Positions 8,379-16,663 of a stretch of 64,000 bases of DNA are shown one piece after another. Source of the stretch: JBLXBZ01 sp048265185. Lineage in GTDB: Bacteria > Pseudomonadota > Alphaproteobacteria > Rhizobiales > Stappiaceae. The translations under genes were made by a program, and so were the position numbers. Position 1 is the first letter of the stretch; every line of letters begins with the position of its first letter. The DNA is taken from NCBI GenBank assembly GCA_048265185.1, contig JBLXBZ010000006.1, positions 62,001-126,000 of the forward strand, in the 5' to 3' direction. A model generated the notes under the pieces. The model saw nothing but the letters and a program-made list of their open reading frames with translations. It had not been told where the DNA came from and searched no databases.

Positions 8379-8422
8379 GCGCGTCTGTATGGATGGATTT
8401 GCGCGTCTGTATGGATGGACTT
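8379..8422 (+). repeat. 22-bp tandem duplication before the GNAT-Nudix gene
   Basis: Two adjacent 22-base copies (8379-8400 and 8401-8422) differ at one base. Each contains GCGCGTCTGTATGGATGGA. The duplication ends just before ATG 8425. Because the period is not a multiple of three, copy number shifts the frame of any upstream ATG. Confidence 0.8.
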
Positions 8423-8424
8423 GG

Positions 8425-9663
8425 ATGAGTTTGAGAATCAGAAACGCTCAAAGAGACGACGCCGGTGAATTGACCAAATTGATCATGAGGAGCAAGGCTA
8501 GTTGGAATTACTCGCCGGAGCTTTTGGCTTTATTCGCTTCTGAATTGACGCTTACCCCTCAGCGGATTGACGATGCGCATGTTTTAGTGGCTGAAAATGA
8601 CGTCGGTCGACATTTGGCGGTGGCTGTTTCCGCTTTGAAAGATGATTGGGTTCAGCTTGATATGTTGTTCGTTGACCCTGCGGTTCAGGGTGGGGGACTT
8701 GGTCGTTGGTTACACGACCAAGTGGTTGAGTTCGCCCGTCTTCATCAGCGCTCTCAGATTCAGCTTGCTTCAGACCCTAACGCTGTCGGTTTCTATCGCC
8801 GGCTTGGTTATCAGTCATGCGGCGAAGAGAAGAGCGCTTTGGTGGACGGGCGGGTTCTTCCGCTGATGCGTTTGGCTCTGACCGATCAGGTTGCGCCGTT
8901 GTCATCGGTGGATTTACGTCTAATCTCTGGAGATTGGTCGTTTGAAGCTGAAAACCGCGATATCATAGCTCAACACTGGCGCAAGGAAGTGGCGGTTAAC
9001 GAGCGTTTGTGGGATGGGCGTACGCTGAAGCTCATTGATTGGTCGTTTGCGGCGGGAAATCTTAAAGGCGCTCTGGTCGAGACGTCCTACTCCTCGTTTC
9101 TGGCGTGGCGCGATTGGGGGTATCCGGACCAAAACGCGAAAAATCTGTTTGGATCCGCAGTGGTTCGTAGTTCTGACGGAGCTTTGTTCTACGGCGAAGC
9201 GGCGCGCACGACGTCGATGGCGGGTTTTATATATCCGCCCGGTGGGAGTTTGGACCTTAATGATTTGCGGGAGGGGGGCAGAGTTGATCTCTTTGGCTCC
9301 ATAAGGCGCGAATTGTTGGAGGAGACAGGGCTGGACGCGGATCTCGCCGCCGCCAAAGAGAAATTGATCGTGATGGATGGGCCGCGTATCTCCGTCGCCG
9401 AAGTTTTTGATTTTCCTCAAACGGCGGAAGAGCTTTTGGGACGAATTCAAGTCCATTTGGATGAAGAGGAAAGCCCCGAGCTAGAGAAAATGGTGTTGTT
9501 GCGTTCCATGGCCGACGCCAAGGGGCGTCGACTTCCGCCCTTCGCCGCTGCTCTCGCCAGATATCTTTTGCCTGAGGGAGAATGCCTTGGCTTGGAGAGT
9601 GAGCGGGGATCTAGGCCGACAAGCCGTGGGGAGCGCGTCATGGTCAAAGCTCCGCATATGTGA
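8425..9663 (+). CDS. GNAT acetyltransferase fused to a Nudix hydrolase domain
   Basis: About 412 residues in two parts. The N-terminal 155 residues are a GNAT domain, with the acetyl-CoA loop VDPAVQGGGLGRWLH and an ASDPNAVGFYRRLGY motif. The rest is a Nudix domain: a FIYPPGGSLD segment leads into the core RELLEETGL, matching the Nudix consensus RE-U-x-E-E-x-G-U, with a few extra residues in the upstream half of the box. Nudix enzymes cleave nucleoside diphosphates linked to another moiety; the substrate here is unknown. The frame extends back to ATG 8389, but that start lies inside a 22-bp duplication. ATG 8425 begins directly with GNAT sequence. Confidence 0.8.
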   Translation: MSLRIRNAQRDDAGELTKLIMRSKASWNYSPELLALFASELTLTPQRIDDAHVLVAENDVGRHLAVAVSALKDDWVQLDMLFVDPAVQGGGLGRWLHDQVVEFARLHQRSQIQLASDPNAVGFYRRLGYQSCGEEKSALVDGRVLPLMRLALTDQVAPLSSVDLRLISGDWSFEAENRDIIAQHWRKEVAVNERLWDGRTLKLIDWSFAAGNLKGALVETSYSSFLAWRDWGYPDQNAKNLFGSAVVRSSDGALFYGEAARTTSMAGFIYPPGGSLDLNDLREGGRVDLFGSIRRELLEETGLDADLAAAKEKLIVMDGPRISVAEVFDFPQTAEELLGRIQVHLDEEESPELEKMVLLRSMADAKGRRLPPFAAALARYLLPEGECLGLESERGSRPTSRGERVMVKAPHM

Positions 9664-9730
9664 TTTAGTCATGAGTGAACGAGTGTGTAATCTCTGCGTA
9701 AATTCGTGTAACCAACGAGGAAATGCCTGA

Positions 9731-10642
9731 ATGGCCAGACGCTACGCAATTCTTGATGTTTTCACGAACCGTGCTTTGGCGGGAAATCCGTTGGCGGTTG
9801 TTCTGGACGCGGAAGGGTTGAGCGACCAGCAGATGCAGGGAATTGCTCGTGAGTTTAATCTTTCCGAGACGGTTTTTGTCTTGTCGGCCAATAATCCGGC
9901 TCATTCGGCTCGGCTGCGAATTTTTACGCCCACACGCGAGCTGCCATTCGCAGGTCACCCAACGGTGGGAACGGCGATCCTGCTCGCCTCTGAGCGTTTT
10001 AGAGGTGTTGAGGGCGATCATGACGCCATGGTGGTTTTGGAAGAGAGCGTTGGCGATATACGCTGCGGCGTGAAGTTGAAGCAGGGCGCGGCCGGTTTCG
10101 CCGAGTTTGACACGCCAAAGCTCGCCGTTCCCGCCGCTCCGATTGGCGAAAAGGATGCGCTTGCCGCCGCTTTGAGCCTTCAGCCGCATGAAATCGGTTT
10201 TGAAAATCACTGGCCCTCAAGTTTTGAGGCTGGCGTTCCCTTTGGCTTCGTTCCTGTAGCCGATCTTTCGGTTCTGGCGAAAGCTAAGCCGGACATGCGG
10301 TTTTGGAGCGACGCCTTCGGTTCTCACGATCATAACGACGCTTTTGTTTATTGCCGTCAGACAAAATCACATGACGCTGCGTTTGCGGCGCGAATGTTCG
10401 CGCCCGGAATGGGGATTGCCGAGGATCCCGCCACTGGTTCCGCCGCCGCCGCTTTCGCAGGCGTGATCAAACATTTTGACGCGCCGACCGACGGCGTCCA
10501 TTTTATCCGGATCGAACAAGGCTTTGATATGGGACGCCCGTCGATAATAGATCTTGAGATTGACGTTAAAGCCCGGGAATTGCACGGGATTCGCATAGGT
10601 GGGCAGGCGGCGATCGTCGCCAGAGGCGAGCTGTTCTTATGA
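9731..10642 (+). CDS. PhzF-family isomerase/epimerase
   Basis: A 303-residue member of the PhzF family, a diaminopimelate-epimerase-like fold with two mirrored halves. Family features are the LDVFT start, GNPLAVVLDA (19-28), the catalytic glutamate Glu46 in NLSETVFV, the RIFTPTRELPFAGHPTVGTA segment that follows, and GIAEDPATGSAA in the C-terminal half. Members isomerise small metabolites or are uncharacterised, so no substrate is assigned. AGGAA precedes ATG 9731. It stands alone between the GNAT-Nudix gene and the leuA leader. Confidence 0.9.
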   Translation: MARRYAILDVFTNRALAGNPLAVVLDAEGLSDQQMQGIAREFNLSETVFVLSANNPAHSARLRIFTPTRELPFAGHPTVGTAILLASERFRGVEGDHDAMVVLEESVGDIRCGVKLKQGAAGFAEFDTPKLAVPAAPIGEKDALAAALSLQPHEIGFENHWPSSFEAGVPFGFVPVADLSVLAKAKPDMRFWSDAFGSHDHNDAFVYCRQTKSHDAAFAARMFAPGMGIAEDPATGSAAAAFAGVIKHFDAPTDGVHFIRIEQGFDMGRPSIIDLEIDVKARELHGIRIGGQAAIVARGELFL

Positions 10643-10887
10643 TTTTCCGGCGTTGCGCGCAAGCGGCGGCGGCCGCGGCGGATGGCGTTCGTTGGCGAAT
10701 GCCGTTGAAACGTTTGCCCGTGAAGACTTGCTCGTGAAGACTTGCGCTTGTTTGACGTATGGGTTAAAAAATTCGTCGAATAGATTCATGGCGTGATCGC
10801 ATGGACGCGTGACGCGCCGTTTATGAAGTAGTCGCTCAGGCTTTTGTCAAAATGTCTGGGCGCGTAATTTAAAGGGTTTACGCCAAG
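10643..10887. other. Intergenic region between the phzF-like gene and the leuA leader
   Basis: No gene is supported in the first part. A candidate promoter for the leuA leader is TTGTCA (10844-10849) with an AT-rich element around TAATTT (10865-10870). Spacing is only 15 bp, so this is weak. AAAGGG (10871-10876) may be the leader's ribosome-binding site. Confidence 0.3.
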
Positions 10888-10989
10888 ATGATCGCTGCTG
10901 GCCACATTGCCGCATTTGCGATCGACGCACGCAACGCGGGCGGCGCCCTCCTTCTTATTGGCGATCTCCTTCTCCTTAGATGCCCCTGA
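10888..10989 (+). CDS. leuL: leuA leader peptide (leucine attenuator peptide)
   Basis: A 33-codon reading frame starts at ATG 10888 and ends with TGA 10987-10989, 113 bp before leuA. The C-terminal third reads ALLLIGDLLLLRCP: three consecutive Leu codons (10948-10956), an Ile codon, then four consecutive Leu codons (10966-10977), seven Leu in ten codons. This is the hallmark of ribosome-mediated attenuation peptides for leucine genes: when charged tRNA-Leu is scarce the ribosome stalls on these codons and changes the RNA fold downstream. The stop codon lies inside the 5' arm of a possible hairpin with TCAGGGG at 11019-11025. It is too short for standard gene finders. Confidence 0.8.
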   Translation: MIAAGHIAAFAIDARNAGGALLLIGDLLLLRCP

Positions 10990-11025
10990 GCGTCGGCGGC
11001 TCCGTAACGGGCGGGCATTCAGGGG
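10980..11025 (+). promoter_or_regulatory. Competing RNA pairings in the leuA leader
   Basis: Two overlapping 5' arms can pair with neighbouring 3' arms: ATGCCC (10980-10985) with GGGCAT (11013-11018), or CCCCTGA (10983-10989) with TCAGGGG (11019-11025). They exclude each other and cover the end of the leader peptide. No T-run follows the 3' arm, so control may work by something other than a classical intrinsic terminator. Confidence 0.45.
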
Positions 11026-11102
11026 AGGCGATAATCAAAGTCTATAAATATCTATATGGTCCCGTCTAGCGCTCCTTTGACGAATAAGGTGGAGCAGGCG
11101 GG

Positions 11103-12695
11103 ATGAAATTAAGGAAATCTGCCATGACCGACCATAACGCGACGCCTTCTGTCAGCCGCGACGAAATACGTATATTCGACACCACCTTGCGCGACGGCGA
11201 GCAATCGCCCGGCGCGTCAATGACGCTGGAAGAAAAACTTCAGGTGGCCGAATTGCTTGACGATATGGGCGTTGACATTATCGAAGCCGGGTTTCCGATT
11301 GCGTCCAACGGCGACTTTGAAGCCGTTAGTGAAATTTCAAAACGCGCGAAGAATTCTGTAATCGCTGGTTTGGCGCGCGCGATACCGGGTGATATTGAAC
11401 GGGCGGGCGAGGCGATCAAACACGCCAGCCGCGGCCGCATTCACACTTTTGTCTCCACGTCTCCGCTTCATCTGGAATTCCAGATGAAAAAGAATGAAGA
11501 AGAAGTTTTGGAGATTATCTCCAAGACGGTGGCGCAGGCGCGTAATCTGATTGACGATGTGGAATGGTCCGCCATGGACGCCACGCGCACGCCGATTGAT
11601 TATCTTGCGCGCTGCGTCGAGGCGGCCATCAAGGCGGGCGCCACCACGATCAACCTGCCTGACACGGTCGGTTATTCGGTGCCCGATGAATATCGCGCCA
11701 TGTTTGAAAATTTGCGTGCGCGCGTTCCTGGCGCTGACGAGGTTATTTTCTCAGTGCATTGTCACGATGACCTCGGGCTGGCCGTGGCCAACTCGTTGGC
11801 GGGCGTCGCCGGCGGCGCAAGACAGATCGAATGCACGATCAATGGATTGGGTGAGCGCGCGGGCAATGCGGCGCTTGAAGAAATCGTTATGGCCATCCGC
11901 ACGCGTTCGGACGCTTTGGCCTATGACTGCAATGTCAAGCCTGCCTTGCTGACCCGCGCCTCCAAGTTGGTTTCCGCCGTGTCCGGCTTCCCGGTTCAAT
12001 ATAACAAGGCCATTGTTGGGAAAAACGCTTTCGCTCATGAAAGCGGCATTCACCAGGACGGCATGTTGAAAAACGCAGAAACCTACGAAATTATGCGGCC
12101 GGAAGATGTGGGCGTGCGCGCCACCTCTTTGGTTATGGGCAAACACTCCGGTCGTCACGCCTTCAAGGATAAGTTATCCGAGCTGGGGTATGAGCTGGGC
12201 GACAACGCTTTTGCCGACGCCTTCCGCCGATTCAAGGATCTGGCCGATCGTAAGAAGCATATTTATGATGAAGATATCGAAGCCTTGGTCGAAGATGAAA
12301 TCGCGACCCAGAGCGAGCAGATCCGCGTCATCGCCCTGACCGTGATCGCCGGCACCGGTGGCCCGCAGAAAGCCATCCTGACCATGGACGTCAACGGCAA
12401 GCATGAGACGCGCGAGGCCACGGGCGATGGGCCTGTGGACGCCACCTTCAATGCGATCAAGGTGATTTGTCCGCATGAGGCGCGCCTGTCGCTTTATCAG
12501 GTGCATGCGGTGACTGAAGGCACGGACGCGCAGGCGGAAGTCTCCGTTCGACTTGAAGCCAATGACCGGATAGCCACTGGCAAGGGCGCCGATACGGACA
12601 CGCTTGTGGCCTCCGCGCGCGCTTATGTGTCTGCGATGAATAAATTGGTGGCGCGTCAGGCGACGTCAAACCCAGGCGCCCTTCAAGCCGGCTGA
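11103..12695 (+). CDS. leuA: 2-isopropylmalate synthase LeuA
   Basis: Condenses acetyl-CoA with 2-oxoisovalerate, the committed step of leucine synthesis. The 530-residue protein is the long form with a C-terminal leucine-binding regulatory domain (from about residue 400). The TIM-barrel has DTTLRDGEQSPG at the start, the metal-binding HCHDD in the middle and NGLGERAGNA after it. Two starts are possible: ATG 11103 (GGAG eight bases upstream) and ATG 11124 (AGGA eight bases upstream, removing seven residues). It follows a Leu-rich leader peptide, so expression is probably set by leucyl-tRNA supply as well as by feedback inhibition. Confidence 0.96.
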   Translation: MKLRKSAMTDHNATPSVSRDEIRIFDTTLRDGEQSPGASMTLEEKLQVAELLDDMGVDIIEAGFPIASNGDFEAVSEISKRAKNSVIAGLARAIPGDIERAGEAIKHASRGRIHTFVSTSPLHLEFQMKKNEEEVLEIISKTVAQARNLIDDVEWSAMDATRTPIDYLARCVEAAIKAGATTINLPDTVGYSVPDEYRAMFENLRARVPGADEVIFSVHCHDDLGLAVANSLAGVAGGARQIECTINGLGERAGNAALEEIVMAIRTRSDALAYDCNVKPALLTRASKLVSAVSGFPVQYNKAIVGKNAFAHESGIHQDGMLKNAETYEIMRPEDVGVRATSLVMGKHSGRHAFKDKLSELGYELGDNAFADAFRRFKDLADRKKHIYDEDIEALVEDEIATQSEQIRVIALTVIAGTGGPQKAILTMDVNGKHETREATGDGPVDATFNAIKVICPHEARLSLYQVHAVTEGTDAQAEVSVRLEANDRIATGKGADTDTLVASARAYVSAMNKLVARQATSNPGALQAG

Positions 12696-12725
12696 CGCTT
12701 AGCGAACCTGACTATATGGAAAGAA

Positions 12726-12754
12726 AGCAAGGGTCGGCGAAGTCGGCCCTTGCT
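12726..12754 (+). terminator. Hairpin after leuA (weak terminator)
   Basis: A 13-bp stem with two GU pairs, AGCAAGGG-TCGGC / GTCGG-CCCTTGCT, closes on the triloop GAA. It lies 31 bp after the leuA stop. No uridine run follows, so it may be a weak terminator or mRNA-stabilising hairpin. Confidence 0.45.
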
Positions 12755-12817
12755 GTGGTTAAAAAGCCTTTCAGGCTTATATCTTGGCTTTTGCAGCTCA
12801 ATAATATGCGGGGACGA

Positions 12818-13735
12818 ATGACGGACGATTTAAGCCAAGGCGTATATGGCTCCCCCCCTGAAGATCTTGTCGGGTCCATGCGTGACCGGGTGCAGCTTTC
12901 GCCGTTGATCGTGGGAGCGCAGTCGTTGGAGGATTATCCGCCAGCGTCTTTTGGTTCAATTGTCATCCTCGCGCCTCCCGGCACGGTTGAGCGGCGGTTT
13001 GTGCTGGCGTCAACCCTTCGCGCCCTTGCCCCGCAAGGGGCGTTGACGGTTCTCGCGCCAAAACAAAAGGGCGGCTCGCGCATCGGTAAAGAGCTCAAGG
13101 CCTTTGGTTGTGAGGTTTCCGAGATCTCCCGCGCGCACCACCGGATTTGCGCTTGCGTCAAACCTGATGAAATCATTGGCCTTGACGCGGCGCTTGAGGA
13201 GGGGGCGTTGCAGATGGCTCCGAATTTGGGGCTTTGGTCCCGGCCGGGCGTATTCAGCTGGAACCGGAGCGATCCGGGCAGCATGCTGCTTTTGAACACG
13301 CTTGGGCCTTTGTCTGGAAAAGGCGCTGACTTTGGATGTGGGGTTGGTTTTTTAGCGCTGAAAATTCTTGAAGGCGAGGGCGTTGCGCGACTTGATTTGA
13401 TTGACGTCGACGGGCGCGCGATTGAAGCGGCGCGGCGTAATGTGTTGCATCCGCATGCGCGGTTTCATTGGGCGGACGTGCGCCGCTTGCCGCCTGAGAT
13501 TTCAGAGCTTGATTTTATCGTGATGAACCCGCCGTTTCATGATGGTGGGCGTGAGGATCGGGCGTTGGGGCAGACGTTTATCGTTAAGGCTGCGGCGGCC
13601 CTGCGTAAAGGTGGTTCTTGCTGGCTGACCGCCAATCGGCATTTGCCCTATGAGGCGCCGCTGAATGAGAATTTTCGTAAAGTGACGCTGAAGGCGGAAG
13701 CCGAGGGCTTTAAAGTCTATGAGGCGATCAAGTGA
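12818..13735 (+). CDS. rsmC: RsmC/RlmG-type class I SAM-dependent RNA methyltransferase
   Basis: Resembles the RsmC group, which methylates N2 of guanine 1207 in 16S rRNA. It has an N-terminal degenerate methyltransferase-like half and a C-terminal catalytic MTS domain with the SAM loop ADFGCGVGFLAL, an acidic residue in LIDVDGRAIEAA and the signature NPPFHDGG. About 305 residues from ATG 12818, preceded by GGGGA; the frame is open back to 12716 but that stretch contains the leuA hairpin. The stop overlaps the next gene (GTGA), coupling it with a pseudouridine synthase, so both probably modify rRNA. Exact target base unproven. Confidence 0.78.
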   Translation: MTDDLSQGVYGSPPEDLVGSMRDRVQLSPLIVGAQSLEDYPPASFGSIVILAPPGTVERRFVLASTLRALAPQGALTVLAPKQKGGSRIGKELKAFGCEVSEISRAHHRICACVKPDEIIGLDAALEEGALQMAPNLGLWSRPGVFSWNRSDPGSMLLLNTLGPLSGKGADFGCGVGFLALKILEGEGVARLDLIDVDGRAIEAARRNVLHPHARFHWADVRRLPPEISELDFIVMNPPFHDGGREDRALGQTFIVKAAAALRKGGSCWLTANRHLPYEAPLNENFRKVTLKAEAEGFKVYEAIK

Positions 13736-14487
13736 GCAAAATGCCGAAAGCGCTGCGACTTGATCGTTTGCTGGCCAATTTGGGATATGGTTCGCGCCGG
13801 GAAATTCAGCAATTGACGAAAGCGGGACATGTGGTTCTGGACGGTGCGACGCTGAAAAAAGCGGATCAGCGCGTGACGCTCACGTCGGACCTTCCCGGAC
13901 GGTTGAGCGTTTCTGGCGAACCCGTTGATCCGCCGCCCGGAATGGCTCTTATGATGAACAAGCCGCTGGGGGTTACATGCTCCCATAAGGAAGCGGGAGC
14001 TTTGGTTTATGGTTTGCTGCCAGAACGGTGGCGCCGGCGTGATCCTGTCCTGTCCACCATTGGACGACTTGATAAGGAAACTTCGGGCCTGTTGCTGTTC
14101 ACCGACGACGGCGACCTGTTGCACCGGGTGATATCGCCGCGCAAGCATGTGTCGAAGCGGTATCATGTGACGCTGGCGCGTCCTTTCCGCGGTGATGAGG
14201 CCGAGATTTTCTCCGCCGGGACATTGATGCTGGAAGGCGAAGACAAGCCGCTTCTCCCCGCTTTTTTCGTGCCTCTCACGGAAAATACGTGCCATTTGAC
14301 CATTCACGAAGGGCGCTATCATCAGGTGCGCCGGATGTTCGCGGCGATTGAAAATCACGTGAGCGCGCTGCGCCGGGATAGAATCGGCGGTTTGGCGCTG
14401 CCTGATGATCTGGCGGAAGGGGAGTTCTGGCTAATGCGAGATGAACAGATCGCGGCGATCTTTGCAGAAGATGCGTCGCAGGCGTAA
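13732..14487 (+). CDS. rsuA: RsuA/RluB-E family rRNA pseudouridine synthase
   Basis: Isomerises a uridine in rRNA to pseudouridine. The 251-residue protein has an N-terminal S4 RNA-binding domain (about residues 8-65) and a catalytic domain with Asp114 in GRLDKETSGLLLFT, followed by KRYHVTL and EGRYHQVRRMF, typical of the RsuA family. The start is GTG 13732, overlapping the rsmC-like stop by four bases. Family members differ in target (16S U516 or 23S sites), so the symbol is approximate. The unit ends at a strong terminator. Confidence 0.85.
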   Translation: MSKMPKALRLDRLLANLGYGSRREIQQLTKAGHVVLDGATLKKADQRVTLTSDLPGRLSVSGEPVDPPPGMALMMNKPLGVTCSHKEAGALVYGLLPERWRRRDPVLSTIGRLDKETSGLLLFTDDGDLLHRVISPRKHVSKRYHVTLARPFRGDEAEIFSAGTLMLEGEDKPLLPAFFVPLTENTCHLTIHEGRYHQVRRMFAAIENHVSALRRDRIGGLALPDDLAEGEFWLMRDEQIAAIFAEDASQA

Positions 14488-14522
14488 AGCGGTCGTGGTT
14501 AAATCCGAAGTGCGAAAATGCG

Positions 14523-14556
14523 AAAGGCCGGACGCAGAATTGCCCGGCCTTTTTTA
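14523..14556 (+). terminator. Intrinsic terminator after the rsuA-like gene
   Basis: A 9-bp perfect stem AAAGGCCGG/CCGGCCTTT (14523-14531 with 14544-14552) with a 12-base loop runs into a T-rich tail. It separates this unit from convergent ilvC. Confidence 0.9.
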
Positions 14557-14620
14557 TTTGGCGAAGGCGGCGCCCCGACCACGCATTTCCAGCGTGAGCG
14601 CAGGGCGCGGCTCCATGATC

Positions 14621-15640
14621 TTAGTTCTTTGATTTGTCGACGAGAGCGCCGGATTTGATCCAAGGCATCATGGCGCGAAGCTTTTCGCCAACTTCTTCGA
14701 TCTGGTGGGAGTCGTTCAGGCGGCGCGTGGCTTTGAACTTGGCTGCGCCGGCGCGGTATTCCTGCATCCAGTCGGAGGTGAACTTGCCGTTCTGGATTTC
14801 GGCCAGAACCCGCTTCATCTCCGCTTTCGTCTCATCGGTGACGATGCGTGGCCCGGTTACATATTCGCCCCATTCCGCGGTGTTGGAGATGGAGTAGTTC
14901 ATGTTGGCGATGCCGCCTTCATAGATGAGGTCGACGATCAGCTTCACTTCGTGCAAGCACTCGAAATAGGCCATTTCCGGTGCGTAACCAGCCTCAACGA
15001 GGGTTTCAAAGCCTGCGCGGATCAGCTCCACAAGGCCGCCGCAAAGAACGGCCTGTTCGCCGAACAGATCGGTTTCGCACTCTTCCTTGAAGGTGGTCTC
15101 AATGATGCCCGAACGGCCGCCGCCAACGCCGGACGCATAGGCCAGACCAAGGTCGAGCGCGTTGCCGGAAGCGTCATGATGGATGGCGACCAGGCAAGGC
15201 ACGCCGCCGCCTTTCTGATATTCGCCGCGAACGGTGTGGCCGGGGCCTTTGGGCGCGATCATCAGAACGTCGACGGTGGATTTAGGCTCGATCAAGCCGA
15301 AGTGAACATTGAGGCCATGGGCGAAGGCGATCGCCGCGCCGTCGCGGATGTTGGCGGCGATGTGATCGTTGTAGATATCCGCCTGCAATTCGTCAGGCGC
15401 GGCCATCATCATCAAGTCGGCCCATGCGGCGGCTTCCGCGACGGTCATGACCTTGAAGCCGTCAGCTTCGGCCTTGAGGGCGGTTGTTGAACCGGCGCGT
15501 AGGGCGACGGCGACGTTCTCAACGCCTGAATCCTTGAGGTTCATGGCATGGGCGCGGCCTTGTGAGCCATAGCCGATGATGGCGACTTTTTTTGATTTGA
15601 TGAGATTGAGGTCTGCATCGCGATCATAATAAACACGCAT
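14621..15640 (-). CDS. ilvC: Ketol-acid reductoisomerase IlvC (class I)
   Basis: Converts acetolactate or acetohydroxybutyrate into the dihydroxy acids for valine, leucine and isoleucine. The 339-residue length fits the short class I enzyme. The N-terminal Rossmann domain shows GYGSQGRAHAMNLKDSG (about residues 23-39); the C-terminal knotted domain holds the conserved acidic metal ligands around DLFGEQAVLCGG and the later ECLHE segment. A GGGAAG ribosome-binding site precedes ATG 15640. It follows the tetR gene by 51 bp on the same strand, so readthrough is possible. Confidence 0.96.
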   Translation of the reverse strand: MRVYYDRDADLNLIKSKKVAIIGYGSQGRAHAMNLKDSGVENVAVALRAGSTTALKAEADGFKVMTVAEAAAWADLMMMAAPDELQADIYNDHIAANIRDGAAIAFAHGLNVHFGLIEPKSTVDVLMIAPKGPGHTVRGEYQKGGGVPCLVAIHHDASGNALDLGLAYASGVGGGRSGIIETTFKEECETDLFGEQAVLCGGLVELIRAGFETLVEAGYAPEMAYFECLHEVKLIVDLIYEGGIANMNYSISNTAEWGEYVTGPRIVTDETKAEMKRVLAEIQNGKFTSDWMQEYRAGAAKFKATRRLNDSHQIEEVGEKLRAMMPWIKSGALVDKSKN

Positions 15641-15691
15641 GTTTCTTCCCTTTTCTGTTTTCCTTCAACCGCTTTCTGACGTGGCTGAACG

Positions 15692-16375
15692 TTAAGTCTC
15701 CCCCCCGTTGGGGACGGATGGCTCCGCTCCGAAGAGCTTGTAGAAATGATTCACCGCAGTCTGCGCCTGGGCGGTGAAGTCGGCATGGGCCTTGCTGAGC
15801 TCCTCGCCAAGCAAAAGGCGGATGTGAACGTCGCGCACGGCCAGTCCGTAAAGCAGTTGGTAGGCTTCCTCTGCGTCATTGAACGCAAGATAGCCATGTT
15901 TCAACCCTTCATCCAAAAGGGCGCGGGTGCGGGCGCTGATTGTGTGTTTGCCACGCTCCAGCAATAGTTTTCCCAAGCGGGCGTTGTCGCGGTTGGACTG
16001 GCCGATGGCCAAACGGTTCAACGCCAGCGACGCCTCGCCAAACAGGACCGAAAGCAACTCACGCACGAAAGCCACCAGAGATCCGCGATAGGATTGCGCA
16101 TTTTGGGGCTCTAAATCCGCGCCGTCCAATCGCACCTTGCTGGCTTGATAGGCGATGATGGCGGCGAGCAGTCCGTCGCGATCGCCAAACCACCTGTAAA
16201 GGCTTTCCTTGGAGCAATTGGCGGCGCGCGCCAAACCGGCCGTAGTCAGAGCCTTCTCTCCCCCCTCCACAAGCAACGCCAGAGCGACTTCTAGAACGGC
16301 GCTTTGGCGCTGGGTCAGCTCGTTTGTCGTCGCTCTTGCTTTGGACTGGAGAGAAGATTGCGCCAAGGAGGTCAT
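15692..16375 (-). CDS. TetR/AcrR-family transcriptional regulator
   Basis: The 227-residue protein has an N-terminal TetR helix-turn-helix (about residues 20-70), with EKALTTAGLARAANCSKESLYRWFGDRDGLL as its core in two parts, and a helical C-terminal ligand domain. The frame allows ATG 16375. A perfect 10-bp palindrome ACCGTACGGT lies 66 bp upstream and is a natural candidate for its own operator. Upstream on the other strand is a DJ-1-like gene, and downstream is ilvC; either could be a target. The ligand is unknown. Confidence 0.88.
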   Translation of the reverse strand: MTSLAQSSLQSKARATTNELTQRQSAVLEVALALLVEGGEKALTTAGLARAANCSKESLYRWFGDRDGLLAAIIAYQASKVRLDGADLEPQNAQSYRGSLVAFVRELLSVLFGEASLALNRLAIGQSNRDNARLGKLLLERGKHTISARTRALLDEGLKHGYLAFNDAEEAYQLLYGLAVRDVHIRLLLGEELSKAHADFTAQAQTAVNHFYKLFGAEPSVPNGGET

Positions 16376-16441
16376 GCTCGGTTTGAAAAAGCGCCGTTGG
16401 GCGCTTGATGATTTCTTGGGAACGGACGGAATAAGTACCGT

Positions 16442-16451
16442 ACCGTACGGT
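16442..16451. promoter_or_regulatory. Palindromic candidate TetR operator
   Basis: ACCGTACGGT is a perfect palindrome inside a longer GTACCGTACCGTACGG stretch, so the half-site TACCG occurs twice on one side. It lies in the divergent region between the tetR gene and the DJ-1 gene. Binding is inferred. Confidence 0.4.
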
Positions 16452-16663
16452 TCTATTTATGGGGGATTGGCGGCGACGTCAAGCGAAATCGGCGCGTATT
16501 TCTCGCCGCGGCGCGAGGGCGCGCTGACCTGAGGCGGGAGAAGAGAAAATTGATCGGAGCGCCGTGAAAATCGGCGATGTAGTAACGCGATAATACCACA
16601 TTGCGCTCGGAGCCCTCTAACATCCACAGTCATGTCGTTTGAGTTTAATTCGATTGGGAGGAT

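Noticed and set aside
14705..15490. 261-codon plus-strand frame opposite ilvC
   Set aside because: It is the complementary shadow of ilvC, with no family motifs or ribosome-binding site; the minus strand encodes a complete ketol-acid reductoisomerase.
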